DNA of 64,000 bases, taken from Brachybacterium endophyticum (GTDB lineage: Bacteria > Actinomycetota > Actinomycetes > Actinomycetales > Dermabacteraceae). The stretch covers positions 248,001-312,000 of the forward strand of contig NZ_QFKX01000001.1 in NCBI RefSeq assembly GCF_003130585.1. The letters are read 5' to 3'. Position 1 is the first letter of the stretch. Each line of letters opens with the position of its first letter. This document shows, piece after piece, positions 43,570 through 52,221 of the stretch. The notes beneath the pieces were generated by a model, which searched no databases, was not told the DNA's origin, and saw nothing but the letters and a program-made list of their open reading frames with translations. Both the position numbers and the translations under genes were made by a program.

Positions 43570-44370
43570 TCAGGCCATCGACGAGCCGGTCACGGGCGCC
43601 GAGTCCTCGATCCGCGTGCGCGCGGCCTCCATCGCCGTGATGATCTCCGCCTCCCGTTCGGCCGTGAGGCGCCCGAGCGGGACCGAGCAGCTGATCGCGT
43701 CCACGACCGGGCTGTCGCAGCGCAGGGCGAAGCCGAAGCAGCGCAGACCCTCGGTGTTCTCCTGCTCGTCCACGGCGTAGCCGCGATCGCGGGCCAGCGC
43801 GAGATCGGCCTGGAGCTCCTCGAGTGAGGTGTGGGAGTAGCGGGTGAGCGGGGCGGGCATCTCGCCGGGCACGTCCTCGGGTCGTTCCGCGAGGATCGCC
43901 TTGCCCAGGGAGGTGTGCGCCGCCGGGAGCCTGCGTCCCACCCGGGGCATCTGGCGCGTGTACTCGTGGGACTCGACGGTCGCGAGATAGACGACCTGGT
44001 CGCGGTCGAGTCGCGCGAGGTGGACGGTCTCCCCGAGGCTCGCGCAGACGTCGGCCAGGATCGGGCGGGCCAGGCGCACGCGGGGGTCGCGGTCGATGTA
44101 GCTGATGCCGGCCAGCAGCGCACGGATGCCGATCGAGTAGTACGTGCCCGTCGGCTCGGTCTGCACCCAGCCCCAGGCGACGAGGGTCTGCAGCAGCGCG
44201 TAGGTGGAGGAGCGTGGCGCGCCGAGGGCGTCGGCGACCTCGCGCAGCCGGGTGAGCGTTCCCTGCCGTCCGGCCAGGTACTCGAGGACCTCCAGGGTCC
44301 TCGCCGCGGACTTCACCTCGCGGGACGCGGACGTCCCGGGCGTCTCGTTCTTCCCCTCGTTCTTCCCCAT
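43570..44370 (-). CDS. IclR family transcriptional regulator
   Basis: 266 residues. The winged helix is SAARTLEVLEYLAGRQGTLT with EVADALGAPRSSTYALLQTL, and the effector-binding domain has VHLARLDRDQVVYLATVES, AHTSLGKAILAERP and RGYAVDEQENTEGLRCFGFA. Such proteins sense small carboxylates and regulate aromatic or sugar-acid catabolism. ATG 44370 is chosen because TACGAT on the minus strand ends 6 nt before it. It is divergent from the aldarate operon, its probable target, with an operator-like palindrome between them. Confidence 0.93.
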   Translation of the reverse strand: MGKNEGKNETPGTSASREVKSAARTLEVLEYLAGRQGTLTRLREVADALGAPRSSTYALLQTLVAWGWVQTEPTGTYYSIGIRALLAGISYIDRDPRVRLARPILADVCASLGETVHLARLDRDQVVYLATVESHEYTRQMPRVGRRLPAAHTSLGKAILAERPEDVPGEMPAPLTRYSHTSLEELQADLALARDRGYAVDEQENTEGLRCFGFALRCDSPVVDAISCSVPLGRLTAEREAEIITAMEAARTRIEDSAPVTGSSMA

Positions 44371-44446
44371 GGCCCGATCGTAACCGCCGCCACCTGGTCG
44401 ACCCGACGTTTCGAAAGGAGAACGCGTGATGCTCTTGTGATTCGGT

Positions 44447-44462
44447 GTCCACATATGTGAAC
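44447..44462. promoter_or_regulatory. candidate IclR operator
   Basis: CACATATGTG (44450-44459) is a perfect 10-bp palindrome, extended to 14 of 16 bases as GTcCACATATGTGaAC. It lies 40 bp before the DapA-family gene and 77 bp before the IclR gene. Confidence 0.55.
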
Positions 44463-44501
44463 GTAGGGGCTGCACATCATCCCCTGCACTGGAGCAGACG
44501 C

Positions 44502-45410
44502 ATGAGCAGATCCGTCAGCAATGCCGCGAGCACGCCTCACGGCATCATCCCCGCCCTCGTCACGCCCCTCGACGAGGACGGTTCCCTCCTCGAGGACGGC
44601 CTGCGCCGCGTCCTCGACCACGTCATCGAGGGCGGCTCGCACGGGGTCTTCGTGCTGGGCAGCAGCGGCGAGATCTACGGCCTCAGCGATGCGCAGAAGC
44701 AGCGGGTCGTCGAGATCACCGTCGAGCACGTCGACGGGCGCGTGCCGGTCTACGCCGGCGCCAGCGAGATCACCACCCGGGACTGCATCCGCACCGCGCG
44801 GATGGTCGAGTCCGTGGGCGGCGTCGACGCCCTCTCGGTGCTCACCCCGTACTTCATGACCCCCACCCAGGGTGAGCTGATCACGCACTTCACCGCGATC
44901 GCCGACAGCACCGAGCTGCCCGTCATCCTCTACAACAACCCTGGCCGCACTCACGTGGACCTCGAGGTCGAGACCGTCCTGCAGCTGGCCCAGGTCGGCG
45001 GGATCATCGGCCTGAAGGACTCCTCCGGCGACCTCCCTCGCGTGCGCAGGATCCTCGCCGAGCGCCCCGAGGACTTCTGCGTGCTGATGGGCCTGGACTC
45101 CCGGATCCTCGCGGCCCTCGAGGCCGGGGCCGACGGTGCGATCGCCTCGACCGGGAACGTCGCCCCGCACGTGGTCGCCGGGATCTACGAGGCCTTCCGT
45201 GCCGGCGACCGGGACCGCGCCGCCGAGCTCCAGGAGGCGCTCGCCGCGCTGCGCGTGCTCGTGGACAGGGCGACGTTCCCCCTGGTCCTCAAGGAGGGGC
45301 TGCGGGTCGCCGGCATCGACGCCGGTACCTGCATCGCCCCCGCCCGCGAGGTCGATCCCGGCCTGCGGGACGAGCTGCGCACGGTCGTCGAGGCCCTCTC
45401 GGAGCTCTGA
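44502..45410 (+). CDS. DapA-family lyase/dehydratase
   Basis: 302 residues of the class I aldolase family of DHDPS, NAL and KDG enzymes. Motifs are GSSGEIYGLSDAQKQRVVEI, Tyr144 in VILYNNPGRT and the Schiff-base Lys172 in IIGLKDSSGD. Within an aldarate operon the expected substrate is 5-keto-4-deoxyglucarate. It may dehydrate and decarboxylate it to 2-oxoglutarate semialdehyde (KdgD type) or cleave it to pyruvate and tartronate semialdehyde; a reductase for the latter product is encoded downstream. True lysine biosynthesis is unlikely here. The ribosome site is GGAG, 6 nt before ATG 44502. Confidence 0.87.
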   Translation: MSRSVSNAASTPHGIIPALVTPLDEDGSLLEDGLRRVLDHVIEGGSHGVFVLGSSGEIYGLSDAQKQRVVEITVEHVDGRVPVYAGASEITTRDCIRTARMVESVGGVDALSVLTPYFMTPTQGELITHFTAIADSTELPVILYNNPGRTHVDLEVETVLQLAQVGGIIGLKDSSGDLPRVRRILAERPEDFCVLMGLDSRILAALEAGADGAIASTGNVAPHVVAGIYEAFRAGDRDRAAELQEALAALRVLVDRATFPLVLKEGLRVAGIDAGTCIAPAREVDPGLRDELRTVVEALSEL

Positions 45411-45443
45411 CCCGAGCCGCCCTCCTGCTGCGAAAGGAATCCC

Positions 45444-46805
45444 ATGCCCCTGGTCATCGTCGCCCTGGCGGTCGTGCTCCTGGTCCTGTTGATGACGCGC
45501 CTGAAGCTCAACGGCTTCGTCGCCCTCCTGCTCGTCTCGGCGCTCGTCGGCCTGTGGGCGGTCGCCACCGGCAACCTCACCTACGACGGCAAGAGCGCCG
45601 GCCTCGAGGCGATCCCCTCCCTGATCGAGGACGGTCTGGGCGACCAGCTCAGCTCGACCCTCATCGTCATCGGCCTCGGCGCCATGATCGGCCGCGTGCT
45701 GGGCGACGCCGGCGCCGCCCAGCGCATCGCCCTGTCCCTGACCCGCGCCTTCGGTGAGCGCGGCGTGCAGTGGGCCATGATCGTCACCTCGGTGATCATC
45801 GGCGGAACGATGTTCTACGAGGTCGCCTTCATCATCATCGTGCCGGTCGCCTTCACCCTGGTGAGGACCACCGGCAAGAGGTTGATGTGGGTCGCCCTGC
45901 CGATGTCGATCACGCTGTCCACTATGCACAGCTTCCTGCCGCCCCACCCGGGGCCGACGGCCGTGGCCGGGCTCTACAACGCCTCGATCGGCACGACGCT
46001 GCTGCTGGGCCTCCTGATCGCCCTGCCCGCCGGCGCCCTGATCGCGATGGTATGGCCGCGCCTGCCCTTCGTGCGTCGGATGAACCCCTCGATCCCCTCG
46101 GGGCTCGTCTCGGACAAGGAGTTCACCGAGGACGAGATGCCCTCCCTCGCCCTGTCCGTCGTGATCGCGATGATCCCGGTGGTCCTGATCGCAGGCGGCG
46201 CCGTGTACGACCTCGCGGCTCCCGGCGGCGGTGCACTGGCATCGGTGATCACGTTCATCGGGGAGCCCACCGTCGCGCTGCTGATCTCCCTGGTGATCGC
46301 GACCTGGGCCCTCGGCCCCCGGCTCGGGCACAGCCTCACCGAGGTCGCGAGCTCGATGGGTGGCGGCGCCAAGGCGATGGCCATGATCATCCTGGTGGTC
46401 GGCGCCGGCGGCGCCTTCAAGGAGGTGCTCACGGCAGCGGGCGTCGGCGACTACATCGCCGATCTCACCAGTGGCTGGGCGGTGAACCCGCTGGTGCTGG
46501 CCTGGCTGATCGCGGTGATCCTGCGGATCGCCCTGGGCTCCGCGACGGTCGCCGTCTCGACCGCTGCGGGCATCGCGGCGCCGCTGGTCGCGGCGGGCGG
46601 CGTCTCGCCCGAGCTCGCGGTGCTCGCCACCGCCTGCGGCTCGATCGCCTTCAGCCACGTCAACGATCCCGGGTTCTGGCTCTTCAAGGAGTACTTCAAC
46701 CTGGACGTCACCGACGCCATCAAGGCCCGCACCACGTACACCACGGTGCTCGCGGTCCTCGGCCTCGGCGGAGTGCTCCTGCTGAGCCTGGTGGTTCCGG
46801 CCTGA
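45444..46805 (+). CDS. GntP family permease
   Basis: 453 residues, 12 or so membrane segments. The family hallmark is STMHSFLPPHPGPTAVAGLY, with GLGAMIGRVLGDAGAAQRIA early and a C-terminal VNDPGF-like HVNDPGFWLFKEYF. Members import gluconate and related sugar acids with protons. Here it should bring in glucarate, galactarate or a relative. The ribosome site GAAAGGAATCCC precedes ATG, 33 bp after the lyase gene. Confidence 0.93.
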   Translation: MPLVIVALAVVLLVLLMTRLKLNGFVALLLVSALVGLWAVATGNLTYDGKSAGLEAIPSLIEDGLGDQLSSTLIVIGLGAMIGRVLGDAGAAQRIALSLTRAFGERGVQWAMIVTSVIIGGTMFYEVAFIIIVPVAFTLVRTTGKRLMWVALPMSITLSTMHSFLPPHPGPTAVAGLYNASIGTTLLLGLLIALPAGALIAMVWPRLPFVRRMNPSIPSGLVSDKEFTEDEMPSLALSVVIAMIPVVLIAGGAVYDLAAPGGGALASVITFIGEPTVALLISLVIATWALGPRLGHSLTEVASSMGGGAKAMAMIILVVGAGGAFKEVLTAAGVGDYIADLTSGWAVNPLVLAWLIAVILRIALGSATVAVSTAAGIAAPLVAAGGVSPELAVLATACGSIAFSHVNDPGFWLFKEYFNLDVTDAIKARTTYTTVLAVLGLGGVLLLSLVVPA

Positions 46806-46839
46806 GCGGAGGGGACGACGGAGCCAGGCACTGCAGACA

Positions 46840-46958
46840 CACGACTGACGACTGACGAGGCACGACCGACGACACACGACTGACGACGCACGGCCGACGA
46901 CGCACGGCCGACCACATACGACACACGAGACACGACCGACGACGCACGACAGACGATG
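46840..46958. repeat. 14-bp minisatellite
   Basis: Eight 14-bp units related to CACGACCGACGACG run head to tail at 46840-46853 and 46861-46958, interrupted by a 7-bp half unit (46854-46860). They fill most of the spacer between the permease and reductase genes. Confidence 0.85.
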
Positions 46959-47009
46959 CGCGATCCGGCCCGGGAAACGCCCGGGACGGACAGGAAGGAA
47001 GGACCGGAG

Positions 47010-47894
47010 ATGACGATCGGATTCATCGGACTGGGCATCATGGGACGCCCCATGGCCAAGAACCTGCTGGCGGCGGGCCACGAGTTGGTCGTCCACAACC
47101 GCTCCGCGCAGGCGATGGAGGACCTCGCCGGCGACGGCGCCGGGACCGCCGCGACGCCGCGGGAGGTCGCCGAACGGGCCGACATCGTGCTGACGATGCT
47201 CCCCGACGGCCCGGACGTCGAGGCCGTCGTGCTCGGCGAGGACGGAGTCCTCGAGGGTGCCACCGAGGGAACGCTCCTGGTGGACATGAGCTCGATCGCC
47301 CCGGACGTCAGCCGCCGGCTGCACGACGCACTCTCCGAGCGCGGCGTCGCGATGCTCGACGCCCCCGTCTCCGGCGGGGAACCGGGCGCGATCGACGGCA
47401 GCCTGGCCTTCATGGTCGGCGGGGAGGCGGCGGACCTCGAGAGGGCGCGCGAGCTCCTCGAGGTCATGGGCGCCTCGGTGACGCACGTCGGCCCGATCGG
47501 CGCCGGCAACATCGCCAAGCTCGCGAACCAGGCCATCGTCGCGGTGAACATCGCCGTCCTGGGGGAGGCCGCGGTGCTCGCCCGCGCCGCCGGGGTCGAG
47601 CCTGAAGCGGTCCTGGACGCGATCCGCGGAGGGCTCGCCGGCTCCAAGGTGATGGAGCAGAAGGGTCCCAAGATGCTCTCCGGCGACTTCGCCCCCGGTT
47701 TCCGCATCGACCTGCACATCAAGGATCTCGAGAACACCCTGGCCACCGGGCACGAGAACGGCGCCGCGCTGCCGCTGACCGCCGCGGTGCGCGAGATGAT
47801 GACCGCCATCTCGGTGGACGGCCACGCGCGAGATGACCACTCCGCGCTGGCCACGTACTTCGAGAAGCTCGCCGGCCGACGGATCTCCGCATGA
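47010..47894 (+). CDS. tartronate-semialdehyde-reductase-like beta-hydroxyacid dehydrogenase
   Basis: 294 residues of the GarR/GlxR/3-HIBDH family. The Rossmann motif is [20 protein letters not shown], the substrate motif [20 protein letters not shown] and the catalytic Lys170 in [14 protein letters not shown]. It reduces 2-hydroxy-3-oxopropionate to glycerate in aldarate catabolism, which fits its neighbours; other beta-hydroxyacids remain possible. ATG 47010 is chosen for the GGAAGGACCGGAG site. Upstream in-frame sequence is the minisatellite. It overlaps the dehydratase gene by ATGA. Confidence 0.9.
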   Translation: MTIGFIGLGIMGRPMAKNLLAAGHELVVHNRSAQAMEDLAGDGAGTAATPREVAERADIVLTMLPDGPDVEAVVLGEDGVLEGATEGTLLVDMSSIAPDVSRRLHDALSERGVAMLDAPVSGGEPGAIDGSLAFMVGGEAADLERARELLEVMGASVTHVGPIGAGNIAKLANQAIVAVNIAVLGEAAVLARAAGVEPEAVLDAIRGGLAGSKVMEQKGPKMLSGDFAPGFRIDLHIKDLENTLATGHENGAALPLTAAVREMMTAISVDGHARDDHSALATYFEKLAGRRISA

Positions 47895-49366
47895 GCGCCG
47901 ACCCGAGCACCGCACCGAACGCCGACCCGAGCACCGCGGTGAGCGGCGAGGGAGGAACTGCGGGGAGCGCGGCCCCGAGCGCCCCCACCATCGCGCGGAT
48001 GGAGGTCTTCCCCGTCGCCGGGCGCGACTGCATGGAGCTCAACCTCTCCGGAGCGCACGGCCCGCTGTTCACGAGGAACATCGTGCTGCTCACCGACTCG
48101 CGCGGCGAGACCGGGGTGGGCGAGGTGCCCGGCGGGGAGAAGATCACCCGCACCCTCGAGGACGCTCGTCGGACGGTCGAGGGTGCGAGCATCGCCGACC
48201 GTCGCAACGTGCTGCGCCGTGTCCGGGAGGAGTTCGGCGACCGCGACGAGGGCGGCCGCGGCGCGCAGACCTTCGACCAGCGCACCACCGTGCACGCCGT
48301 CACGGCGATCGAGGCGGCGATGCTCGACCTGATGGGGAAGTGGGTGGGACTGCCCGTCGCCGCCCTGCTCGGCGAAGGGCAGCAACGCGAGTCCGTGAAG
48401 ATACTCGGGTACCTCTTCTACGTGGGGGACCCGGACCGCACCGATCTCGACTACCTGCGTGAGCCCGAGGCCGAGGATGACTGGCACCGGCTGCGCCACG
48501 AGGAGGCGCTCACCCCCGAGGCGATCGTCCGCCTGGGCGAGGCGGCCTACCAGCGCTACGGCTTCGAGGACTTCAAGCTCAAGGGCGGTGTGCTGGCCGG
48601 CGCCGAGGAGATGGAGGCGATCCGCGCGCTGAAGGATCGCTTCCCGGACGCCCGCATCACCCTGGACCCCAACGGCGCGTGGTCGCTCGACGAGGCGATC
48701 GGGCTGTGCCGCGACGCCCAGGGACTGCTCGCCTACGCCGAGGACCCCTGCGGGGCCGAAGGCGGGTTCTCCTCCCGTGAGGTGCTCGCGGAGTTCCGCC
48801 GGGCCACAGGACTGCCGACCGCGACCAACATGGTGGCCACCAACTGGCGGGAGATGACCCATTCGCTCGCCCTGCAGTCGGTGTCGATCCCGCTCGCCGA
48901 CCCCCACTTCTGGACCATGGAGGGCTCGGTCCGGGTGGCCCAGCTGTGCCACGACATGGGGCTGACCTGGGGATGCCACTCCAACAACCACTTCGACGTC
49001 TCTCTCGCGATGGTCGCCCACTGCGGTGCCGCCGCCCCCGGCGCCTACAACGCGCTGGACACCCACTGGATCTGGCAGGAAGGCGTCGAGCAGCTCACTA
49101 CGGCGCCCCCGCAGATCAGAGGCGGCGAGATCCGGGTGGACCCGGCCGTCCCGGGCCTGGGCGTCGAGATCGACCGCGAGCGCCTCGAGGCCGCGCACGC
49201 CCTGTTCCGGGATCGGATCGCCGGGGGAGGGGGACGCGACGACGCCGTGGGGATGCAGTACCTGGTCCCCGGCTGGACCTTCGACGCCAAGCGCCCCGCT
49301 CTGGTGCGCGATCAGGAACAAGCACCCGTGCAGGACGGCGGGACGACCGCGATGGAGGAACGATGA
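47891..49366 (+). CDS. gudD: glucarate dehydratase-like enolase superfamily enzyme
   Basis: 491 residues. The GlucD architecture is clear: a [17 protein letters not shown] Lys-x-Lys base near residue 228, [15 protein letters not shown] (Asp and Asn), [33 protein letters not shown] and the His base in [15 protein letters not shown]. It should remove water from D-glucarate (or L-idarate) to give 5-keto-4-deoxyglucarate. About 35 Ala/Ser/Pro-rich residues precede the domain, and the tail after MQYLVPGW is also longer than usual. Confidence 0.92.
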   Translation: MSADPSTAPNADPSTAVSGEGGTAGSAAPSAPTIARMEVFPVAGRDCMELNLSGAHGPLFTRNIVLLTDSRGETGVGEVPGGEKITRTLEDARRTVEGASIADRRNVLRRVREEFGDRDEGGRGAQTFDQRTTVHAVTAIEAAMLDLMGKWVGLPVAALLGEGQQRESVKILGYLFYVGDPDRTDLDYLREPEAEDDWHRLRHEEALTPEAIVRLGEAAYQRYGFEDFKLKGGVLAGAEEMEAIRALKDRFPDARITLDPNGAWSLDEAIGLCRDAQGLLAYAEDPCGAEGGFSSREVLAEFRRATGLPTATNMVATNWREMTHSLALQSVSIPLADPHFWTMEGSVRVAQLCHDMGLTWGCHSNNHFDVSLAMVAHCGAAAPGAYNALDTHWIWQEGVEQLTTAPPQIRGGEIRVDPAVPGLGVEIDRERLEAAHALFRDRIAGGGGRDDAVGMQYLVPGWTFDAKRPALVRDQEQAPVQDGGTTAMEER

Positions 49367-50568
49367 ACGGAACCACGCCGGCAGCGACCGCACCCGCACC
49401 CGGAGGGGCGAACGCGACGGCGCCCGCGACGGCGGGCGCGGGCGGGGGATCGGACCGTATCCGCTCGGTGACCCTCTCGAGCGTCGTGCTGCCGCTGCCC
49501 ACCGCGATCAGCGACGCCAAGGTGCTCACGGGACGCCAGCAGCCGATGACCGAGGTGGTGCTGCTGTTCGCCGAGGTCCGCAGCGAGCAGGGCCTCGAGG
49601 GCATCGGGTTCTCCTACTCCAAGCGGGCCGGAGGTCCGGCCCAGTACGCCCACGCCAAGGAGGTCGCCGAGCTGTTGATCGGGGAGGACCCCTCGGCGAT
49701 CCCGCGCCTGTACGAGCGTCTGCTGTGGGCCGGGGCGTCCGTCGGCCGTTCCGGTCTGGCCACCCAGGCGCTCGCCGCCCTCGACGTCGCCCTGTGGGAC
49801 ATGAAGGCCAAGCGGGCCTCCCTGCCGCTCGCCGGACTGCTGGGCGCCCATCGCGACTCGGTCCGCACCTACAACACCTCCGGCGGGTTCCTGAACGCCC
49901 CGCTCGAGGAGGTGCGGGAGAACGCCGCGCGCTCCCTCGAGGCCGGCATCGGCGGGATCAAGATCAAGGTCGGCCATCCCGACTCCTCCGTCGACCGGGC
50001 ACGGGTGAGCGCGGTGCGGGAGACCATCGGCCCGGACACGCCGCTCATGGTCGACGCCAACCAGCAGTGGGACCGCACCACCGCGCTGCGGATGGGCCGA
50101 TGGCTCGAGCAGTTCGACCTGATCTGGATCGAGGAGCCCGTCGACGCGTACGACGTCGAGGGCCACCGCCGGCTCACCGAGACCCTGGACACCCCGATCG
50201 CCACCGGCGAGATGCTCTCCTCCGTCGCCGAGCACGTGCGGCTGATCGACGCGCGTGCCTGCGACATCATCCAGCCCGACGCGCCCCGGGTCGGTGGCAT
50301 CACACAGTTCCTGCGGCTCGCGACGCTCGCCGACCACGCAGGGCTGCAGCTCGCCCCGCACTTCGCGATGGAGATCCACCTGCACCTCGCGGCGGCCTAT
50401 CCCCGCGAGCCCTGGGTCGAGCACTTCGACTGGTTGGACCCGCTGTTCGAGGAGCGCCTGCAGACCGAGGGCGGACGCATGCTCGTCCCCGACCGGCCGG
50501 GCCTGGGCATCACGCTCTCCGAGCGCTGCCGAGCCCTGACCAGGGAGTCGGTGACGTTGGGGCGGTGA
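49363..50568 (+). CDS. talarate/galactarate dehydratase-like enolase superfamily enzyme
   Basis: 401 residues. After an Ala/Thr/Gly-rich start, the mandelate-racemase-group catalytic set is present: [12 protein letters not shown] (Lys-x-Lys near 202), [15 protein letters not shown] (Asp, Asn), [19 protein letters not shown] and the His base in [20 protein letters not shown]. The [15 protein letters not shown] ending is typical of L-talarate/galactarate dehydratases. This gives the same 5-keto-4-deoxyglucarate-type product as its neighbour, so the operon handles several aldarates. ATG overlaps the previous stop by 4 bp. Confidence 0.88.
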   Translation: MNGTTPAATAPAPGGANATAPATAGAGGGSDRIRSVTLSSVVLPLPTAISDAKVLTGRQQPMTEVVLLFAEVRSEQGLEGIGFSYSKRAGGPAQYAHAKEVAELLIGEDPSAIPRLYERLLWAGASVGRSGLATQALAALDVALWDMKAKRASLPLAGLLGAHRDSVRTYNTSGGFLNAPLEEVRENAARSLEAGIGGIKIKVGHPDSSVDRARVSAVRETIGPDTPLMVDANQQWDRTTALRMGRWLEQFDLIWIEEPVDAYDVEGHRRLTETLDTPIATGEMLSSVAEHVRLIDARACDIIQPDAPRVGGITQFLRLATLADHAGLQLAPHFAMEIHLHLAAAYPREPWVEHFDWLDPLFEERLQTEGGRMLVPDRPGLGITLSERCRALTRESVTLGR

Positions 50569-50630
50569 CCTGGGGTGGTGGCCTGGGGAGGTGACCCTGG
50601 GGTGGTGACCCTGGGGAGGTGACCTGGAGC
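50564..50630. repeat. 13-14-bp tandem repeat across the stop codon
   Basis: Five units of GGTGACC(C)TGGGGW run from 50564; the first contains the TGA stop (50566-50568) of the preceding gene. Confidence 0.82.
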
Positions 50631-51003
50631 GGGGCAGGGGTTGTGCCGTGGGGAATGCACCGGACGCGAGGCCGGCCGGGCGGTGGATGGGCCTGCGTGG
50701 GACTAATAGCGCACGCTGTGCCATATATGGCAGATGATGCGCTATTAGTCCCTTCGCGGCCCGAGCCCAGCGCCGCGAGGCCCCAAGGCCCGAGCCCCCG
50801 GACCGTCCCCGGCGTAGCTCCCGACGCCCTGCATCGGCTCAGCTGCCCCGCCCCGGGTCCTCGACTTCCCAGAAAGTATGTAGGACCCTTAGTATCGGAA
50901 AAGTTGGTCGTGGTCGCCCGGCTCCGTCGATGTCCGCTCCGTCGATGCCATGGACGTCGATGTCGTGTCCGCACCAGCGTTCGCCGATATCGAAGGAGAT
51001 CCC
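50569..51003. other. 435-bp gene-free spacer with palindrome copy 3
   Basis: A spacer between two plus-strand genes. The tandem repeat is followed by a G-rich stretch, the palindrome (50699-50752), then a C-rich stretch. A TAGTAT -10-like hexamer at 50890-50895 may start the thiolase transcript. The ribosome site GAAGGAGAT precedes GTG 51004. I find no gene. Confidence 0.65.
50699..50752. repeat. 54-bp nested palindrome, copy 3
   Basis: Left arm GGGACTAATAGCGCA (50699-50713) is the exact reverse complement of right arm TGCGCTATTAGTCCC (50738-50752). The core TGCCATATATGGCA (50719-50732) shares the same centre, leaving only two 5-nt unpaired tracts. It lies between codirectional genes. Confidence 0.95.
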
Positions 51004-52221
51004 GTGCCCGAGGCCGTCATCGTCGCCGCTGCCCGCTCGCCCATCGGCCGTGCCCGCAAGGGATCACTGGTCTCGATGCGCCCCGACGACCTCGCCGGCC
51101 AGATGGTCGGCGCCGCTCTCGACCAGGTGCCGCAGCTGGATCCGACCACCGTCGACGACCTGCAGTTGGGCTGCGCGATCCCCGAGGGCTACCAGGGCGG
51201 AAACCTCGCCCGCACGGTCGCGGTCCGGATGGGCCTGGACTCCGTGCCCGGGGCGACCGTCACCCGATTCTGCGCCTCGAGCATCCAGACCACCCGGGCC
51301 GCTTTCCACGCCATCCGCGCCGGCGAGGCCCACACGGTGATCTCCGCGGGCGTCGAGTCGATCTCCATGAGCAGCGGCAAGCTCATGGAGGAGGACGATC
51401 GCGACCCGCTGTTCCGCAGCGCCTGGGAGCGCACTGACCGACGCGCCAGCCGGGAGATCCCTGCTCCCTGGCACGACCCGCGCGAGGACGGCGAGCTGCC
51501 CGACCCCTACATCCTGATGGGCCAGACGGCCGAGAACGTCGCCGAGCTGCGCGGCGTCTCCCGGCAGGCGCAGGACGAGTACGCCGTGCGCTCGCAGAAC
51601 CGTGCCGAGGCCGCGATCGCGTCCGGCTTCTTCGAGCGCGACATCACCCCCGTCACCCTGCCCGACGGCACCGTGGTCAGCGCCGACGACTCCCCGCGCG
51701 CCGGCGTCACCCTCGAGTCGGTCTCCGAGCTCGACCCGGTCTTCCGCCCGGACGGCACCATCACCGCCGGCAACTGCTGTCCCCTGAACGACGGGGGTGC
51801 GGCCCTGATCCTGATGTCGGACACCCGTGCCCGCGAGCTCGGTCTCGAGCCGCTCGCCCGCGTCGTCGCCACCGGCGTCTCCGGTCTCAGCCCCGAGATC
51901 ATGGGTCTGGGTCCCGTGGAGGCGACCCGCCGCGCCCTCGACATCGCCGGCATGAGCATCGGGGACATCGACCTCGTCGAGCTCAACGAGGCCTTCGCCG
52001 CCCAGGTGCTCCCCTCGGCCGACGAGCTCGGCATCGACCACGACAAGCTCAACGTCCACGGCGGCGCCATCGCCCTCGGCCACCCCTGGGGGCAGACCGG
52101 CGCCCGCATGACCACCACCCTGATCCACGGCCTGCAGGAGCGCGACGGCGAGCTGGGCCTGGCCACGCTGTGCGTCGGCGGCGGCCAGGGCATGGCCCTG
52201 ATCCTCGAGAGGAACGCCTGA
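51004..52221 (+). CDS. acetyl-CoA C-acetyltransferase (thiolase)
   Basis: 405 residues. The nucleophile Cys90 is in VTRFCASSIQTTRAAFHAI, the catalytic His about 360 in GGAIALGHPWGQTGARM and the second Cys about 390 in TLCVGGGQGMALI. NCCPLNDGGAALILM and ELNEAFAAQVLP are further family marks. It catalyses the last step of beta-oxidation or its reverse. GTG 51004 is favoured over upstream starts by GAAGGAGAT. It shares TGATG with the next gene, an acyl-CoA dehydrogenase, suggesting joint fatty-acid or amino-acid-derived acyl-CoA breakdown. Confidence 0.94.
   Translation: MPEAVIVAAARSPIGRARKGSLVSMRPDDLAGQMVGAALDQVPQLDPTTVDDLQLGCAIPEGYQGGNLARTVAVRMGLDSVPGATVTRFCASSIQTTRAAFHAIRAGEAHTVISAGVESISMSSGKLMEEDDRDPLFRSAWERTDRRASREIPAPWHDPREDGELPDPYILMGQTAENVAELRGVSRQAQDEYAVRSQNRAEAAIASGFFERDITPVTLPDGTVVSADDSPRAGVTLESVSELDPVFRPDGTITAGNCCPLNDGGAALILMSDTRARELGLEPLARVVATGVSGLSPEIMGLGPVEATRRALDIAGMSIGDIDLVELNEAFAAQVLPSADELGIDHDKLNVHGGAIALGHPWGQTGARMTTTLIHGLQERDGELGLATLCVGGGQGMALILERNA

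Noticed and set aside
44502-45410. Biosynthetic dapA (lysine pathway)
   Set aside because: Position in an IclR-GntP-aldarate dehydratase operon favours a sugar-acid substrate, although the fold is shared.
46840-46958. CRISPR array
   Set aside because: Units are 14 bp, abut without spacers and are degenerate; no cas gene is present.
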